A stretch of 64,000 nucleotides of DNA, from the NCBI RefSeq assembly GCF_009696325.1, contig NZ_VUME01000003.1, positions 62,001-126,000 on the forward strand, in the 5' to 3' direction. Source of the stretch: Collinsella sp. WCA1-178-WT-3 (M1) (lineage in GTDB: Bacteria; Actinomycetota; Coriobacteriia; Coriobacteriales; Coriobacteriaceae). Positions within the stretch are counted from its first letter, which is position 1; each line of letters starts with the position of its first letter. The notes below the pieces were generated by a model that ran no database searches, was not told the origin of the DNA, and saw only the letters and a program-made list of their open reading frames with translations. Made by a program: the position numbers and the translations under genes. Below are positions 45,553-53,687 of this stretch, in pieces.

Positions 45553-46004
45553 GTGCACGCACCTTCAAGTCATATAGATCGGTCGGGCGGCAACCGCCGG
45601 CCAACTGTACCGATCAAGTAATGGTGCTAAGTCTAGCCCATAAGCACATGAGCGTCAGCGCATCTGGCCATCGCGGATTTCTATGACACACGATAGGCGT
45701 CGGCACCGCAAGCATGGGACATATGACCCGCCTTTCGAGACTTCCGGACGTCAAAAACTGAGGCATATCTATAAACAAGGGATCTGTTGGGGCAACGACC
45801 GCGTACACGCGCCCCATTAAAACAACGGGCACCTCACCCTGGGGAGGGCCGACGGCATCGGCCCTCCCCTCTCCCGGACATATTGCCACTTAACGGCGCA
45901 AATCCAGCCATCAGAATGGGACACATGGCCCACCCTAGCGAGCCGTCCACGCGTACAGTAAAGGCAGGTAATCCATGGGCGGTTACAGATGAGGAGACAC
46001 GACC
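45553..46004. other. Intergenic region with a 12-bp hairpin
   Basis: GGGGAGGGCCGA (45841-45852) pairs perfectly with TCGGCCCTCCCC (45858-45869). The phrase ATGGGACA.ATG.CCC occurs at about 45712 and again at 45915. No convincing gene was seen; open frames have no ribosome-binding site. Confidence 0.5.
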
Positions 46005-46598
46005 ATGAAAAAGAAGGCCTTTGCGATTCTCACCCTCTGCATCAGTCTCTTTGCTGCAGTTGCCCTGGTGGGTTGCGGCGGAAGCGGTGGCGCTACCGGC
46101 AGTGGCGGTGGCGGCGGAGCAGAAAAACCAGCCGTGGATATGAGGACCGACTTCATCTGGTTTAAGGTCGAGGTCCCCGAGGGCGTCGAGATCACCGACG
46201 TCGCTGGCGACACCGCCGATAGGGCCCAGTTTAAGTTCACCGAGAGCGAGCACGCCAGCGATCGCTTCATCCCTGTCTTCGACTCTGACAAGAACGCCGA
46301 CGAGCTGTTCGACTACGAGGCAAAGTGGAAGGCCAACTCCGGATGGACCGAGAGCGACCCCGTTAAGTACAACGGCAAGACCTGGCGCAGCGCCTACTTC
46401 ACGCACTCGGGCGGCGTGACGACCGAGTACTTCACCGACGTTGACGGTGGCAGCGTGTATGTGCGCATCGACAACGTAGAAGAGCACCAGGACGCTGTCG
46501 AGACCATGATGAAGTCCCTGGAGTTTGCCGATGACATCGCCAAGGCCAAGACCGAGGCCATGGACGTCAAGCTCGACGATATCGAGATCAAGCGCTAA
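46005..46598 (+). CDS. Uncharacterised lipoprotein
   Basis: This 197-residue protein begins with a lysine-rich signal peptide (MKKKAFAILTLCISLF) and a lipobox LVGC at about residues 22-25, followed by a Gly/Ser linker. The mature domain (about 45-197) is acidic with no cysteines and alternates short strands and helices. GAGGAG lies 9 bp before ATG. It is predicted to be anchored on the outer face of the membrane. No family recognised. Confidence 0.75.
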   Translation: MKKKAFAILTLCISLFAAVALVGCGGSGGATGSGGGGGAEKPAVDMRTDFIWFKVEVPEGVEITDVAGDTADRAQFKFTESEHASDRFIPVFDSDKNADELFDYEAKWKANSGWTESDPVKYNGKTWRSAYFTHSGGVTTEYFTDVDGGSVYVRIDNVEEHQDAVETMMKSLEFADDIAKAKTEAMDVKLDDIEIKR

Positions 46599-46670
46599 GC
46601 GACTGGCGAGCGCAACGGGTAACACGAGCGCAGTGCTAACAAGCGGCGGTGCCCCAGCGCTTCGTACCCA

Positions 46671-46700
46671 GGGAGGGCCGGTAAACCGATCCTCCCTTTC
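46671..46700 (+). terminator. Terminator-like hairpin after the lipoprotein gene
   Basis: GGGAGG pairs with CCTCCC, with additional CCGGT/ACCGA pairing inside, followed by TTTCTT. Confidence 0.6.
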
Positions 46701-46896
46701 TTATGCCGGTAGCCGACGAACGCGAGGATGCCGGAACCACCCTAAATGTGGCAACAGTACGAAAACGGCAGGCACCCCAACACGTCCGCCCGCCGATTTA
46801 TTGCGCCGCGCAGACAATTAAACCGGCTTCTTTAAACGTCTGGGCAGTATAGTGGCCACAACGAGCGCGCAGCCGCACCCTGCGAATGGAGGAGTT

Positions 46897-49350
46897 ATGA
46901 CCGAACATCACGCCATCAGTCGCCGAGCGTTTACGCTGGGCCTTGGACTTGCAGCGTTGTCGCCTCTGGCAAGCCTGCCCGAAACCGCCATGCTGGGCAT
47001 TAGTCCGCGGACAGCCTTTGCGGACGGCACGGCCGATCCAGCGGCCAGCCTCGACAAGTTCGTCATTCGCCTTCGCCCCGCGGGCTATTTTCGCACCGCG
47101 AGCGTCAACGAAGACGGCAACGTCATCGGCAACGTCTGCCACCTATTTAATGACGGAACGTCCAGCAAGCTCATCCTTGAGCACGTAGCGACCGATACAG
47201 ATAATACAAAATGGTATGCCATCCGCACCCTGCTCAATTTCGAAGAGCACAAGAAGACGGGCTACAGCATTTGGTCGGTCGATGGCGACTCGGACGAAGA
47301 TGGAAAGGTCATCCACGTATGGAGTGGCGAGCATGACGACAAGCCCAGCCGCTCTTTTGCGTTCGACCGCCAGCAAGACGGAACCTACATCATCCGAGAC
47401 CGCACAAACGAGGACAAAGACTTTAATTACCTGGCCATAGAAAAGGACGGCAAAGACCAAGACGACAACAAGATCTGCCACAAGAGGACGAGCATTCCGT
47501 GGGAACTCGAACTTGTCGGTTACGACATGGGCGAGACCAATGCCACAGTTAGCAGCATCGACTGGATCAAGTATAGCAGCTACATCGACGGACCATGTTG
47601 GATGAGCCACGTCGACGACAACAAGTACCTCGACGAGCTGAGCATCCCGGGAACTCACGATTCGAGTACCTGCAGCGTCGACAACGACACCGAGCCCCAA
47701 ACCTCGCTTGTAAAGTGCCAGCAGGATTACATACCCACGCAGTTGCTCGAAGGCATTCGCTATTTTGATATCCGACTTGGAGGGAACAACGAGCACGACG
47801 ACCCCGGAATCGTCCATGGAAGAGGCTACCTGTTCAAAAAAGACGGGCACTATATGCAGCTCTCCGATGTCATCGGTTACTTCAAAACATTTTTGAACGA
47901 ACACTCGTCAGAAGCGCTCATCATGCTTGTGTCACGAGGCAACAACGAAGCCACCGACGAAAGTGCTACGACGGCTTTCGCCAAGGTTATGGACGATAAT
48001 CCCAATCTGTTCTACACGTCGAGCCACGTTCCCACACTGGGCGAGGCGCGCGGAAAGATCGTCCTGCTGCGTCGATTTGGACTCGCCGGCAGCAGCGCAA
48101 ACGGCCGCACGTGGGGTCTCGACCTCACCGAATGGGACGACAAAATCGCAGCACACTCAGACAGCTCCTCTATGTGTCTCGTCAAAGACGCGCAAGGCTT
48201 TGAGACTACGGGCAATGCGGGCGACATAGAGCCCTATTGCACAAAGGTATATGCCCAAGACCATTACAGCTGCACGGGATCCAGTAAGATAGCATGGGTC
48301 GATAGCGCCCTGAAGGCAGCGTCCGAACTCAAGCGCAACACCGTAGATATCACTGCCGCGGATGGAACAACGATGCAGGCAACGGAGCGCTGCTGGTCTA
48401 TCAACTACACCAGCTGCACGCAAAACAACCCTTTTACCGCAGCGCGAGTGGTCAACGAGCATCTGTACAAGAGCCCGTACATCAATCCCGACGGCACCGA
48501 GGATACAGAGCCAGATTACCTCAAGCACATTGGCATCATCGCATCCGACTTTGTTGATGCGGCGCTGGCCCGGAGCATCTATCAGCGCAATTACAATACG
48601 GAGCACAAGCAGACGGCTTCGTACCACCTCCCGACCCGCATGCGCATGACGTACGGCGACTCGCCGAGCGATGCCTCGCTCCAGGATGGCAAGACCGTTG
48701 GCAAGGGCTATTTCCGCCTCGTCGACAGCAGCAACGTACTCAACGTGGCGGCTTCGGGCCATGTGTTTGAAATCGTATATGTGGATGTCGACGCCTTGGG
48801 CAACGAGACCGTTACGGCGCTGCGGGGCTCCGTGCCCATCGATATCGATCCGCGCGCGTTGACACCCCATTTTAAGGGGCTCGAGGGCCTTAAGGCCGGC
48901 GAGGACGTGCGCGCCAAGATTACGGCGTCACTCGAGGGCAAGCTCGAAAACGATGCCTGCACCGCCCAACTCGAGTTTATGCACGATGCAAACGGCGCTC
49001 CGGGAACGGCGATGGCCGAAGGTGAGGCATTTGCCGCGGGAACGTACTGGGTGCGTGCGAAAAAAGACCTGTTGGGCGACGCGGCGCAGAACTACACGCT
49101 CGCCAGCGACGGAGCCGCAAGCTTTACCGTAGCGGCCTCGGATAGTGCGGGCGGCGCCGGCGCCAACGCGGGCAGCACGAACAAGAACGGTAAGGGCAAC
49201 AAGGGCAAGGGCTCGGGCGGAAAGCTCGCCGACACGGGCGACGGCTCTGGCATTGCCGCCGGGCTCGCTGCCGCCGCCATAGCTACAACGGTCGCCGGCG
49301 CAGCAATGCTTGTCAACGACCGCGAAGACAGCGAAGGCGCTAGCGAATAG
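46897..49350 (+). CDS. Secreted PI-PLC-like phospholipase with RICIN-type and Ig-like domains
   Basis: The protein has 817 residues from the ATG after GGAGG. A Tat signal is present (SRRAFTLGLGLAAL, residues 9-22). About 50-205 resembles a ricin-type beta-trefoil. The PI-PLC X domain runs from about 225: ELSIPGTHDSST carries the first catalytic His near 251, and GIVHGRG the second near 304; EGIRYFDIRLGG is also typical. Residues about 590-750 are beta-rich. The end has LADTGDGSG near 776, a hydrophobic stretch and an acidic tail, like a variant sortase signal without basic end. Such enzymes cleave phosphatidylinositol or GPI anchors; host substrates are possible. Confidence 0.82.
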   Translation: MTEHHAISRRAFTLGLGLAALSPLASLPETAMLGISPRTAFADGTADPAASLDKFVIRLRPAGYFRTASVNEDGNVIGNVCHLFNDGTSSKLILEHVATDTDNTKWYAIRTLLNFEEHKKTGYSIWSVDGDSDEDGKVIHVWSGEHDDKPSRSFAFDRQQDGTYIIRDRTNEDKDFNYLAIEKDGKDQDDNKICHKRTSIPWELELVGYDMGETNATVSSIDWIKYSSYIDGPCWMSHVDDNKYLDELSIPGTHDSSTCSVDNDTEPQTSLVKCQQDYIPTQLLEGIRYFDIRLGGNNEHDDPGIVHGRGYLFKKDGHYMQLSDVIGYFKTFLNEHSSEALIMLVSRGNNEATDESATTAFAKVMDDNPNLFYTSSHVPTLGEARGKIVLLRRFGLAGSSANGRTWGLDLTEWDDKIAAHSDSSSMCLVKDAQGFETTGNAGDIEPYCTKVYAQDHYSCTGSSKIAWVDSALKAASELKRNTVDITAADGTTMQATERCWSINYTSCTQNNPFTAARVVNEHLYKSPYINPDGTEDTEPDYLKHIGIIASDFVDAALARSIYQRNYNTEHKQTASYHLPTRMRMTYGDSPSDASLQDGKTVGKGYFRLVDSSNVLNVAASGHVFEIVYVDVDALGNETVTALRGSVPIDIDPRALTPHFKGLEGLKAGEDVRAKITASLEGKLENDACTAQLEFMHDANGAPGTAMAEGEAFAAGTYWVRAKKDLLGDAAQNYTLASDGAASFTVAASDSAGGAGANAGSTNKNGKGNKGKGSGGKLADTGDGSGIAAGLAAAAIATTVAGAAMLVNDREDSEGASE

Positions 49351-49384
49351 GCAAGCCGACCGTTTGGATACATCGACTCAATCG

Positions 49385-49411
49385 GGGGCGCAGGATACCG
49401 TTCTGCGCCCC
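49385..49411 (+). terminator. Terminator-like hairpin after the PI-PLC gene
   Basis: GGGGCGCAG pairs perfectly with CTGCGCCCC around a 9-nt loop, followed by TAGCTTTTGC. Confidence 0.75.
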
Positions 49412-49521
49412 TAGCTTTTGCAGATGAGTGAGCAGCGTGTCCAGCGCACTCGCAGGTCGAGCGCTCAGCCGCTGCGTCGTCCAATGCACAGCCGCAATTT
49501 TAGCCCGAACGTCGCTATCGG

Positions 49522-49776
49522 CTACATCAACGAGTTCGGCACGTTCACGAGTTCCTGAGCCTGGGAATGACTGCTCAGCCTGTGGGAACAGGCGGTCAGC
49601 AACCTATTACGGAGGAGCACGCGCTTACCCTTGACCCTGTTGACACCCGTAATGTCCTTGAGGTAGACGATCTTGGTATGGGTACCGAGGAAGTTGTTCT
49701 TCACGACCGCCTCGATACGATTGGGGTAGATGCTTATTCCCTTGAAAACGCCGGCACCCTTATCGTGAAACAGCAC
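49522..49776 (-). pseudogene. Fragment of a bacterial PH-like domain protein
   Basis: An 84-codon frame contains GVFKGISIYPNRIEAVVKNNFLGTH in two parts (GVFKGISIYPNRIEAV and KNNFLGTHTKIVYLKDITGV), the strand pattern of short bacterial PH-like domains. An in-frame stop lies three codons before the first start, and the last 35 residues have no domain-like pattern. It appears to be the remnant of a longer gene; confidence is limited. Confidence 0.4.
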
Positions 49777-50245
49777 GTGTTGTTATCCACGCGCGCCACC
49801 CCTATGGAGTTCGATAAAAACATCTCTATGGCCACATTTTAGTCACCGCAAACCCTCTTCGCGGTCGTGCGCAGAGCACCAAAATCGTGTCCGCACGAGG
49901 CTTTAGACTAGAGCCAATAAAGATGTTTGATGCACTTGGTGAGCTCTTAGGATGTTCCTCAAATCGCCGGCATCGGAGGAGGTCTTACATGGTTGGATTC
50001 TTGGAAGGACGGCACCAAGCGCATGGTGTCCAAAGCTTCCATCGAGGCACGACTCGCCGACGCCCCAAAGGCAGGACGCCCGAAAGAAATGCCTGTTGCC
50101 GTGTAAAGAGACGTCTATGCATACCATTTTGACATATTGACCATTGAGTTCTCTCGATTCGCTACGTACTGCGTCGCGAATCGAGCTGGACATATTGCCG
50201 CTAATTGCCACGCATCTCCAATCCGAAGTGTAAGAGGAGTTTTCC
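49777..50245. other. Intergenic region with possible gene remnant
   Basis: A short frame near 49960-50106 reads IAGIGGGLTWLDSWKDG and ends PKEMPVAV at a TAA, without a good start; an in-frame TAG precedes it. It could be the 3' tail of a lost gene. Otherwise only the upstream region of the ADP-ribosylglycohydrolase gene is seen. Confidence 0.35.
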
Positions 50246-51034
50246 ATGACAGACAGACCGAAAACAACACTGCGCGACTGCATCTACGGACTTGCCGTTG
50301 GCGACGCGCTGGGCGTTCCCTACGAGTTCAGGCCCCGCGGCACGTTCGAATGCATGGACATGATCGGCTACGGCACGCATGGGCAACCCGCCGGCACCTG
50401 GAGCGACGACACATCTATGACGCTTGCTACCTGTGACTCGATTAGGGAGCTCGGGCATATCGACACCGCAGACATGCGCGACAAGTTCGTAGGCTGGATT
50501 GCCCGTGGCGAGTATACGATCGACGGCGTTTTCGATTACGGCGGCACGACCGCCCGCGCCTTGCGTACCGGCAAAGGAGGCTCCGGCGAGCGCGACAACG
50601 GCAACGGTTCGCTCATGCGCATCGCGCCCCTGGCGTTTGTCGACGCGACGGACGAAGAGATCTGCGAGGTCTCCGCGATAACGCACGCTCACAGAACGTC
50701 AACTGAGTCATGCATCATATTTGTTGAGCTGATGAGAGACGTGCTGAGCGGCGCACTCCCCTCGTGGGCGCTGCAGCTGAAAAGCGCTCCCGAGCACGAA
50801 ATCAGATCCGGCGGCTTCGTGCGCGACACGCTTAAGGCAGCCACCTGGTGCTTCGTCAACACCAGCAGCTACGAAGACTGCGTGCTTGCCGCCGTCAACC
50901 TGGGCGACGACACCGACACCACCGCAGCCGTCGCAGGCGCCCTCGCCGGCACGGCCTACGGTATCGAGGCCATCCCGCAGGAATGGGTCGACACCCTGCG
51001 CGGTAAAGAGCTGATTGAGAACTGCCTGTTTTAG
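50246..51034 (+). CDS. ADP-ribosylglycohydrolase family protein
   Basis: This 262-residue protein has the DraG/ARH pattern: VGDALGVPYEF at the N-terminus, WSDDTSMTLA with the first metal-binding acidic residues, GNGSLMRIAPLAF in the middle and LGDDTDTTAAVAGALAG with the second metal set near the end. Family members remove ADP-ribose from proteins or DNA or hydrolyse related compounds. GGAG lies 6 bp before ATG. It is the last chromosomal gene before phage remnants; no ADP-ribosyltransferase gene is adjacent. Confidence 0.9.
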   Translation: MTDRPKTTLRDCIYGLAVGDALGVPYEFRPRGTFECMDMIGYGTHGQPAGTWSDDTSMTLATCDSIRELGHIDTADMRDKFVGWIARGEYTIDGVFDYGGTTARALRTGKGGSGERDNGNGSLMRIAPLAFVDATDEEICEVSAITHAHRTSTESCIIFVELMRDVLSGALPSWALQLKSAPEHEIRSGGFVRDTLKAATWCFVNTSSYEDCVLAAVNLGDDTDTTAAVAGALAGTAYGIEAIPQEWVDTLRGKELIENCLF

Positions 51035-51225
51035 GGCGCGTCGGCAACAGAAACAGGCCAGGAGGCATGGTGGAGAGGTCGATGTTGCGTGCGGGTGCGG
51101 GGGTCTTTGCGCGACTCCTTCAGCGCGTTCTCGTAGAGCGCCTTGTAGTCGGGCTCTTGACCGGTCTCTCCGCCCTGTGCAGGTTCGGTCGGCTTGGTCT
51201 CGGTGGGCGTGGTCTCCTGGGCCAC
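51031..51225 (-). pseudogene. Truncated phage capsid-scaffold-like gene
   Basis: GTG 51225 follows GGAGGGA. The product starts MAQETTPTETKPTEPAQ, a Thr/Pro/Glu-rich leader, then PDYKALYENALKESR, typical of the N-terminus of siphophage scaffold or minor structural proteins. After that the sequence loses its pattern (PRTRTQHRPLHH) and stops next to the ADP-ribosylglycohydrolase gene. It is the remnant of a longer phage gene. Confidence 0.6.
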
Positions 51226-51240
51226 ACTCCCTCCATTTCC

Positions 51241-51276
51241 GCCCCGTGCGGGGCATCGTCTTGCCCCGTGCGGGGC
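51241..51276 (-). repeat. Tandem GCCCCGTGCGGGGC hairpins
   Basis: Two identical 14-bp palindromes (51241-51254 and 51263-51276) lie 8 bp apart between the tRNA terminator and the scaffold-like fragment. Confidence 0.6.
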
Positions 51277-51289
51277 GCTTTTAGGCATG

Positions 51290-51315
51290 AAAAAGGCCAC
51301 CCGTGCGGATGGCCT
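51290..51315 (-). terminator. Terminator after the tRNA genes
   Basis: On the minus strand AGGCCA pairs with TGGCCT around a 10-nt loop and is followed by TTTTT, just after the tRNA-Leu 3' end. Confidence 0.8.
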
Positions 51316-51327
51316 GGTTCAACGTTT

Positions 51328-51412
51328 TGGTCGGGGCGGCGGAACTCGAACCCGCACGGGCGATCCCCACGTGCTCCTGAGGCACGCGCGTCTACCGTTC
51401 CGCCACGCCCCG
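51328..51412 (-). tRNA. tRNA-Leu (anticodon CAG)
   Basis: The cloverleaf folds with a 7-bp acceptor stem (CGGGGCG/CGCCCCG), the anticodon stem CGTGC/GCACG with loop CTCAGGA (anticodon CAG), a long variable arm as in class II tRNAs, and T-loop GGTTCGAGTTCC. The CCA end is encoded at 51330-51328. One nucleotide separates it from tRNA-Trp. Confidence 0.93.
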
Positions 51413-51413
51413 A

Positions 51414-51487
51414 TGGCACCTGGCCGAGGAATCGAACCCCGGTAAGCGGTTTTGGAGACCGCCGCACTGCCATTGTGCTAGCCAGGT
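51414..51487 (-). tRNA. tRNA-Trp (anticodon CCA)
   Basis: The acceptor stem ACCTGGC/GCCAGGT is perfect, the anticodon stem GCGGT/ACCGC holds loop CTCCAAA (anticodon CCA), the T-arm is GGGGTTCGATTCCTC, the discriminator is G and CCA is encoded. It is upstream of tRNA-Leu in the same transcript. It lies among phage fragments, so it may be phage-borne. Confidence 0.94.
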
Positions 51488-51540
51488 GTGTATAATCTGA
51501 TTTGAAAAGCCCCGGGCGTGCTGGATAGCTAACCTGGGGC

Positions 51541-52101
51541 TTATTTCTTTATGTCGTCTATGGCCCCGCCCCTGGTCAACAAGATAACGCGGTCGATGTC
51601 ATGCCTCGACATCTCGAGCCGCACGCGCTTCAGCGCATCCTCCCTTGTCACAGGGACTTCCTCGCAGTTAAGCACGACGATAGAGGGCCTCACCGGCCCA
51701 CCTTCCACCTTTTCGAACTGCCACACTGCCTTTCTTATATTGCGCTCGATGAACCTAAGCCCGTTGATGCCAGACACATCGCTTGTCGGGCTCTTCAGCT
51801 CGCATAGCCTGCCGTCGAGCAGCAGGTCGATATTGGAAAAGCCCTCCGGCGCGTCCTCCTTGCGGACGACGACCTCGTGACCGGCTGCCCGAAGCGCCTC
51901 GTGCGCCGCGAGGTCGTAGGAGCCGCCGCGCTCGTGCGCGAAGGTCTCTTTCGGCTTCTTGTACACGACTGGAGGCCCAGGCGAACCGAGCACGGCACGC
52001 TTCGCCGCGTCCTTCTCGACTCTCGTCAGGCTTTCGTCCTCGTCGATATCCTTGAACTGAGCCCACAGGTCGAGCAGCTCCTCCGGCCTCACTCCCTCCA
52101 C
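51541..52101 (-). CDS. MuF/CdiA-type C-terminal nuclease domain protein (phage-associated)
   Basis: This 186-residue frame starts at GTG 52101 and is open upstream to a stop inside the degenerate CRISPR repeat at 52182, so the start and original length are uncertain; a 1-nt shift would join it to MATYKPGPP at 52157. The C-terminal 110 residues carry FSNIDLLLDGRLCELKSPTS, an acidic-then-ExK motif of PD-(D/E)XK type, followed by RFIERNIRKAVWQF and VILLTRGG. This pattern is seen in toxin domains fused to phage minor head (MuF/gp7) proteins and in CdiA tRNase tips. No immunity gene was found. It precedes two tRNA genes on the same strand. Confidence 0.6.
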   Translation of the reverse strand: MEGVRPEELLDLWAQFKDIDEDESLTRVEKDAAKRAVLGSPGPPVVYKKPKETFAHERGGSYDLAAHEALRAAGHEVVVRKEDAPEGFSNIDLLLDGRLCELKSPTSDVSGINGLRFIERNIRKAVWQFEKVEGGPVRPSIVVLNCEEVPVTREDALKRVRLEMSRHDIDRVILLTRGGAIDDIKK

Positions 52102-52155
52102 GAGCTCCGCGTCTTGGTCGTCCTCGAAGCCGGGGGCCCCGGCTTGTAGGTCGCC

Positions 52156-52869
52156 ATGGTGACGCGCAGCAGGGCCGGATTACCAGCTGGATCGACACTA
52201 CTCCAAAACAGAGAGCGCGGCATCCCACCTGGCTCGTTCCGCAAGATGAGCGCCGGCGACCAGCAGAATGTGCTTGACGAGGCGATGGCGACGGAGAGGG
52301 GCATCACCTCGAAGCGGCATTCGGCCCGTGGCTCGAAGGTCGACATGGACATCGTGAAGTCGGACGGCTATGCCGCGAAGTTCTCGAAGCTGGATATGCC
52401 GAGGGATGCCGTCAAGTCGCTACATGAGTCCGCTGTCGCCATGCTGACCCATCGCTCGGGCAGCGAGCTCGAAGACCTCGTGCTGGTCTCCAGGTCGAGC
52501 GGGAAGGTTGTCGCGAGGAGCACCTCCGGCACAGTGCCGTTCGAGACGGCGAGAAACGCCGAAGTCGAGAGGGCGATTTCCAGCCACCCCCGCGGTGATC
52601 TCATATCTGTACACAACCATCCGACGAACATACCGCCAACCGGGAGCGATTTCGCGTCAGCGGGATACAACGGATACGGCTGCGGGCTGGTCGCCCTGCA
52701 CAACGGAGAGGTCTACTACTACAAGGTGGGAGAAGTGCCCTTTCTCGGCAAGTCATTCGACAAGAAGGTTTCCGAGAAGGTTAAAATGGGGCTGGATGAA
52801 TACGACGCGATCATCGAAGTGATGAGGGCCTACGAAAGGAGCCATGGCATCAAATGGGAAAAGCTATAG
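52156..52869 (+). CDS. Phage minor head protein C-terminal fragment with JAB-like HNHP motif
   Basis: The frame gives 237 residues, but the first 18 codons run through the degenerate CRISPR repeat (52174-52209), and there is no convincing ribosome-binding site, so the natural N-terminus has been lost. The phage part begins RERGIPPGSFRKMSAGD. Near residues 147-180, DLISVHNHPTNIPPTGSDF and GLVALHNGEVYYYKVG match JAB/MPN-like domains at the C-termini of phage head morphogenesis proteins. The next gene overlaps its end by 16 bp, as is usual in phage operons. Confidence 0.6.
   Translation: MVTRSRAGLPAGSTLLQNRERGIPPGSFRKMSAGDQQNVLDEAMATERGITSKRHSARGSKVDMDIVKSDGYAAKFSKLDMPRDAVKSLHESAVAMLTHRSGSELEDLVLVSRSSGKVVARSTSGTVPFETARNAEVERAISSHPRGDLISVHNHPTNIPPTGSDFASAGYNGYGCGLVALHNGEVYYYKVGEVPFLGKSFDKKVSEKVKMGLDEYDAIIEVMRAYERSHGIKWEKL
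52174..52209 (-). repeat. Degenerate CRISPR repeat separated from the array
   Basis: Aligned with the array consensus, 30 of 36 positions match; changes are at positions 2, 3, 4, 14, 16 and 27 in plus-strand orientation. The block GATCGACACT and the end CTCCAAAAC are intact. It lies 2235 bp beyond the leader-distal full repeat, on the side where type II arrays usually carry a degenerate terminal repeat. Confidence 0.88.
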
Positions 52870-53051
52870 ACTACAGCTCCTTCGGCGTCGACGACCGGCC
52901 CGTGTCCGTTAAGTTGGCGGGTATTTCTGATGAAGCTCTCGAGGCCCTTCTCGATGACGAGCGAGAAAACCCGCCGAAAACGTGGGAAGAGGCATGGAAA
53001 CGCGACATCGACTGGGAACTCGAGCACGGCGTCAGGAGCGTCAATGGCTAA
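52854..53051 (+). CDS. Small phage protein of unknown function
   Basis: 65 residues, acidic, beginning MGKAIDYSSFGVDD. Its ATG lies inside the end of the preceding frame, and the next gene starts 8 bp before its stop. Overlaps on both sides indicate a compact phage operon. No family recognised. Confidence 0.6.
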   Translation: MGKAIDYSSFGVDDRPVSVKLAGISDEALEALLDDERENPPKTWEEAWKRDIDWELEHGVRSVNG

Positions 53052-53385
53052 GAACGACTACCACGTGATCGTCTACCGCATCCTCCTGTACCTCTATACG
53101 TGCTTGAAGGGCGGGGAGGACGTCGACCCCAAGAGGCTCGACGAGATTGCCCTCGCCGCAGGTGCGAACGAGCGGTACTGGCACTACATCCTGTGCAGCC
53201 TGCTCGACTACGGATTCATCTCGGGAGCGGTTAGGGTCGAGGTCGACAACACGTTCGACCGCGTCTATGGCCTCGACGGCGCCTGCATCACGCCCCGCGG
53301 CATCGAGTACCTGACCGACAACTCCTTCATGGCCAAGGTGAGGAAGTTCCTCAAGGATGCAAAGGACATAGCCCCGTTCATCTGA
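53044..53385 (+). CDS. YjcQ-like phage protein
   Basis: 113 residues from ATG 53044 after AGGAG. VYRILLYLYTCLKGGEDVD, LDYGFISG and ACITPRGIEYLTDNS.M fit the winged-helix YjcQ family common in Gram-positive phages and prophages. A terminator follows 7 bp after the stop. Function is unknown in the family. Confidence 0.7.
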   Translation: MAKNDYHVIVYRILLYLYTCLKGGEDVDPKRLDEIALAAGANERYWHYILCSLLDYGFISGAVRVEVDNTFDRVYGLDGACITPRGIEYLTDNSFMAKVRKFLKDAKDIAPFI

Positions 53386-53391
53386 CTGTGA

Positions 53392-53415
53392 GGCCCCGCC
53401 ACGGCGGGGCTTTTT
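53392..53415 (+). terminator. Rho-independent terminator in the phage segment
   Basis: GCCCCGCC pairs with GGCGGGGC around a 2-nt loop, followed by TTTTT. Confidence 0.88.
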
Positions 53416-53465
53416 CATGCCGCGTGACCGCGGCGTGACCATCCTCCCGAACGAGGGAGGACCCC

Positions 53466-53687
53466 ATGAACCCCATAACCGAATGCAAGAGATGCTCCGA
53501 CTGCGCCATCAGGCTCGGCTTCGGCTTCACCCAGCCCGACGTGCTGATATGCACCGTGCGAGGCGACGAGGTGGGACCGGGCGACGGCTGCACCATGGGC
53601 AGCCACGGCGAGCCCGTGCAGGCCGTCGAGGCGTGCGAGGCCGACGTGTCCGGCCGCGTCGGCTACGGGTGCGAGGTGCTTGACTGA
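53466..53687 (+). CDS. Small cysteine-rich phage protein
   Basis: 73 residues with seven cysteines (ECKRCSDCAIRLG near the N-terminus, GDGCTMG, EACEAD and YGCEVLD). GGAGG lies 7 bp before ATG. Spacing of the cysteines suggests a small metal-binding fold. Its stop overlaps the next start. Confidence 0.6.
   Translation: MNPITECKRCSDCAIRLGFGFTQPDVLICTVRGDEVGPGDGCTMGSHGEPVQAVEACEADVSGRVGYGCEVLD

Noticed and set aside
45614-45889. Minus-strand 91-codon frame in the fchA-lipoprotein gap
   Set aside because: No ribosome-binding site, no domain, and it spans a strong hairpin.
51440-51475. CTCCAAAAC in tRNA-Trp as another CRISPR repeat remnant
   Set aside because: The match is 9-10 nt and falls exactly in the anticodon loop and stem required for tRNA-Trp; surrounding bases follow the tRNA fold, not the repeat.
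51067-51495. Plus-strand frame through the tRNA genes
   Set aside because: It covers both tRNAs and the minus-strand scaffold remnant; the typical false frame produced by tRNA sequences.
52174-52300. Degenerate repeat as tracrRNA anti-repeat
   Set aside because: Downstream sequence in the needed direction is phage coding sequence without nexus-like hairpins or a T-run terminator. A decayed terminal repeat explains it better.
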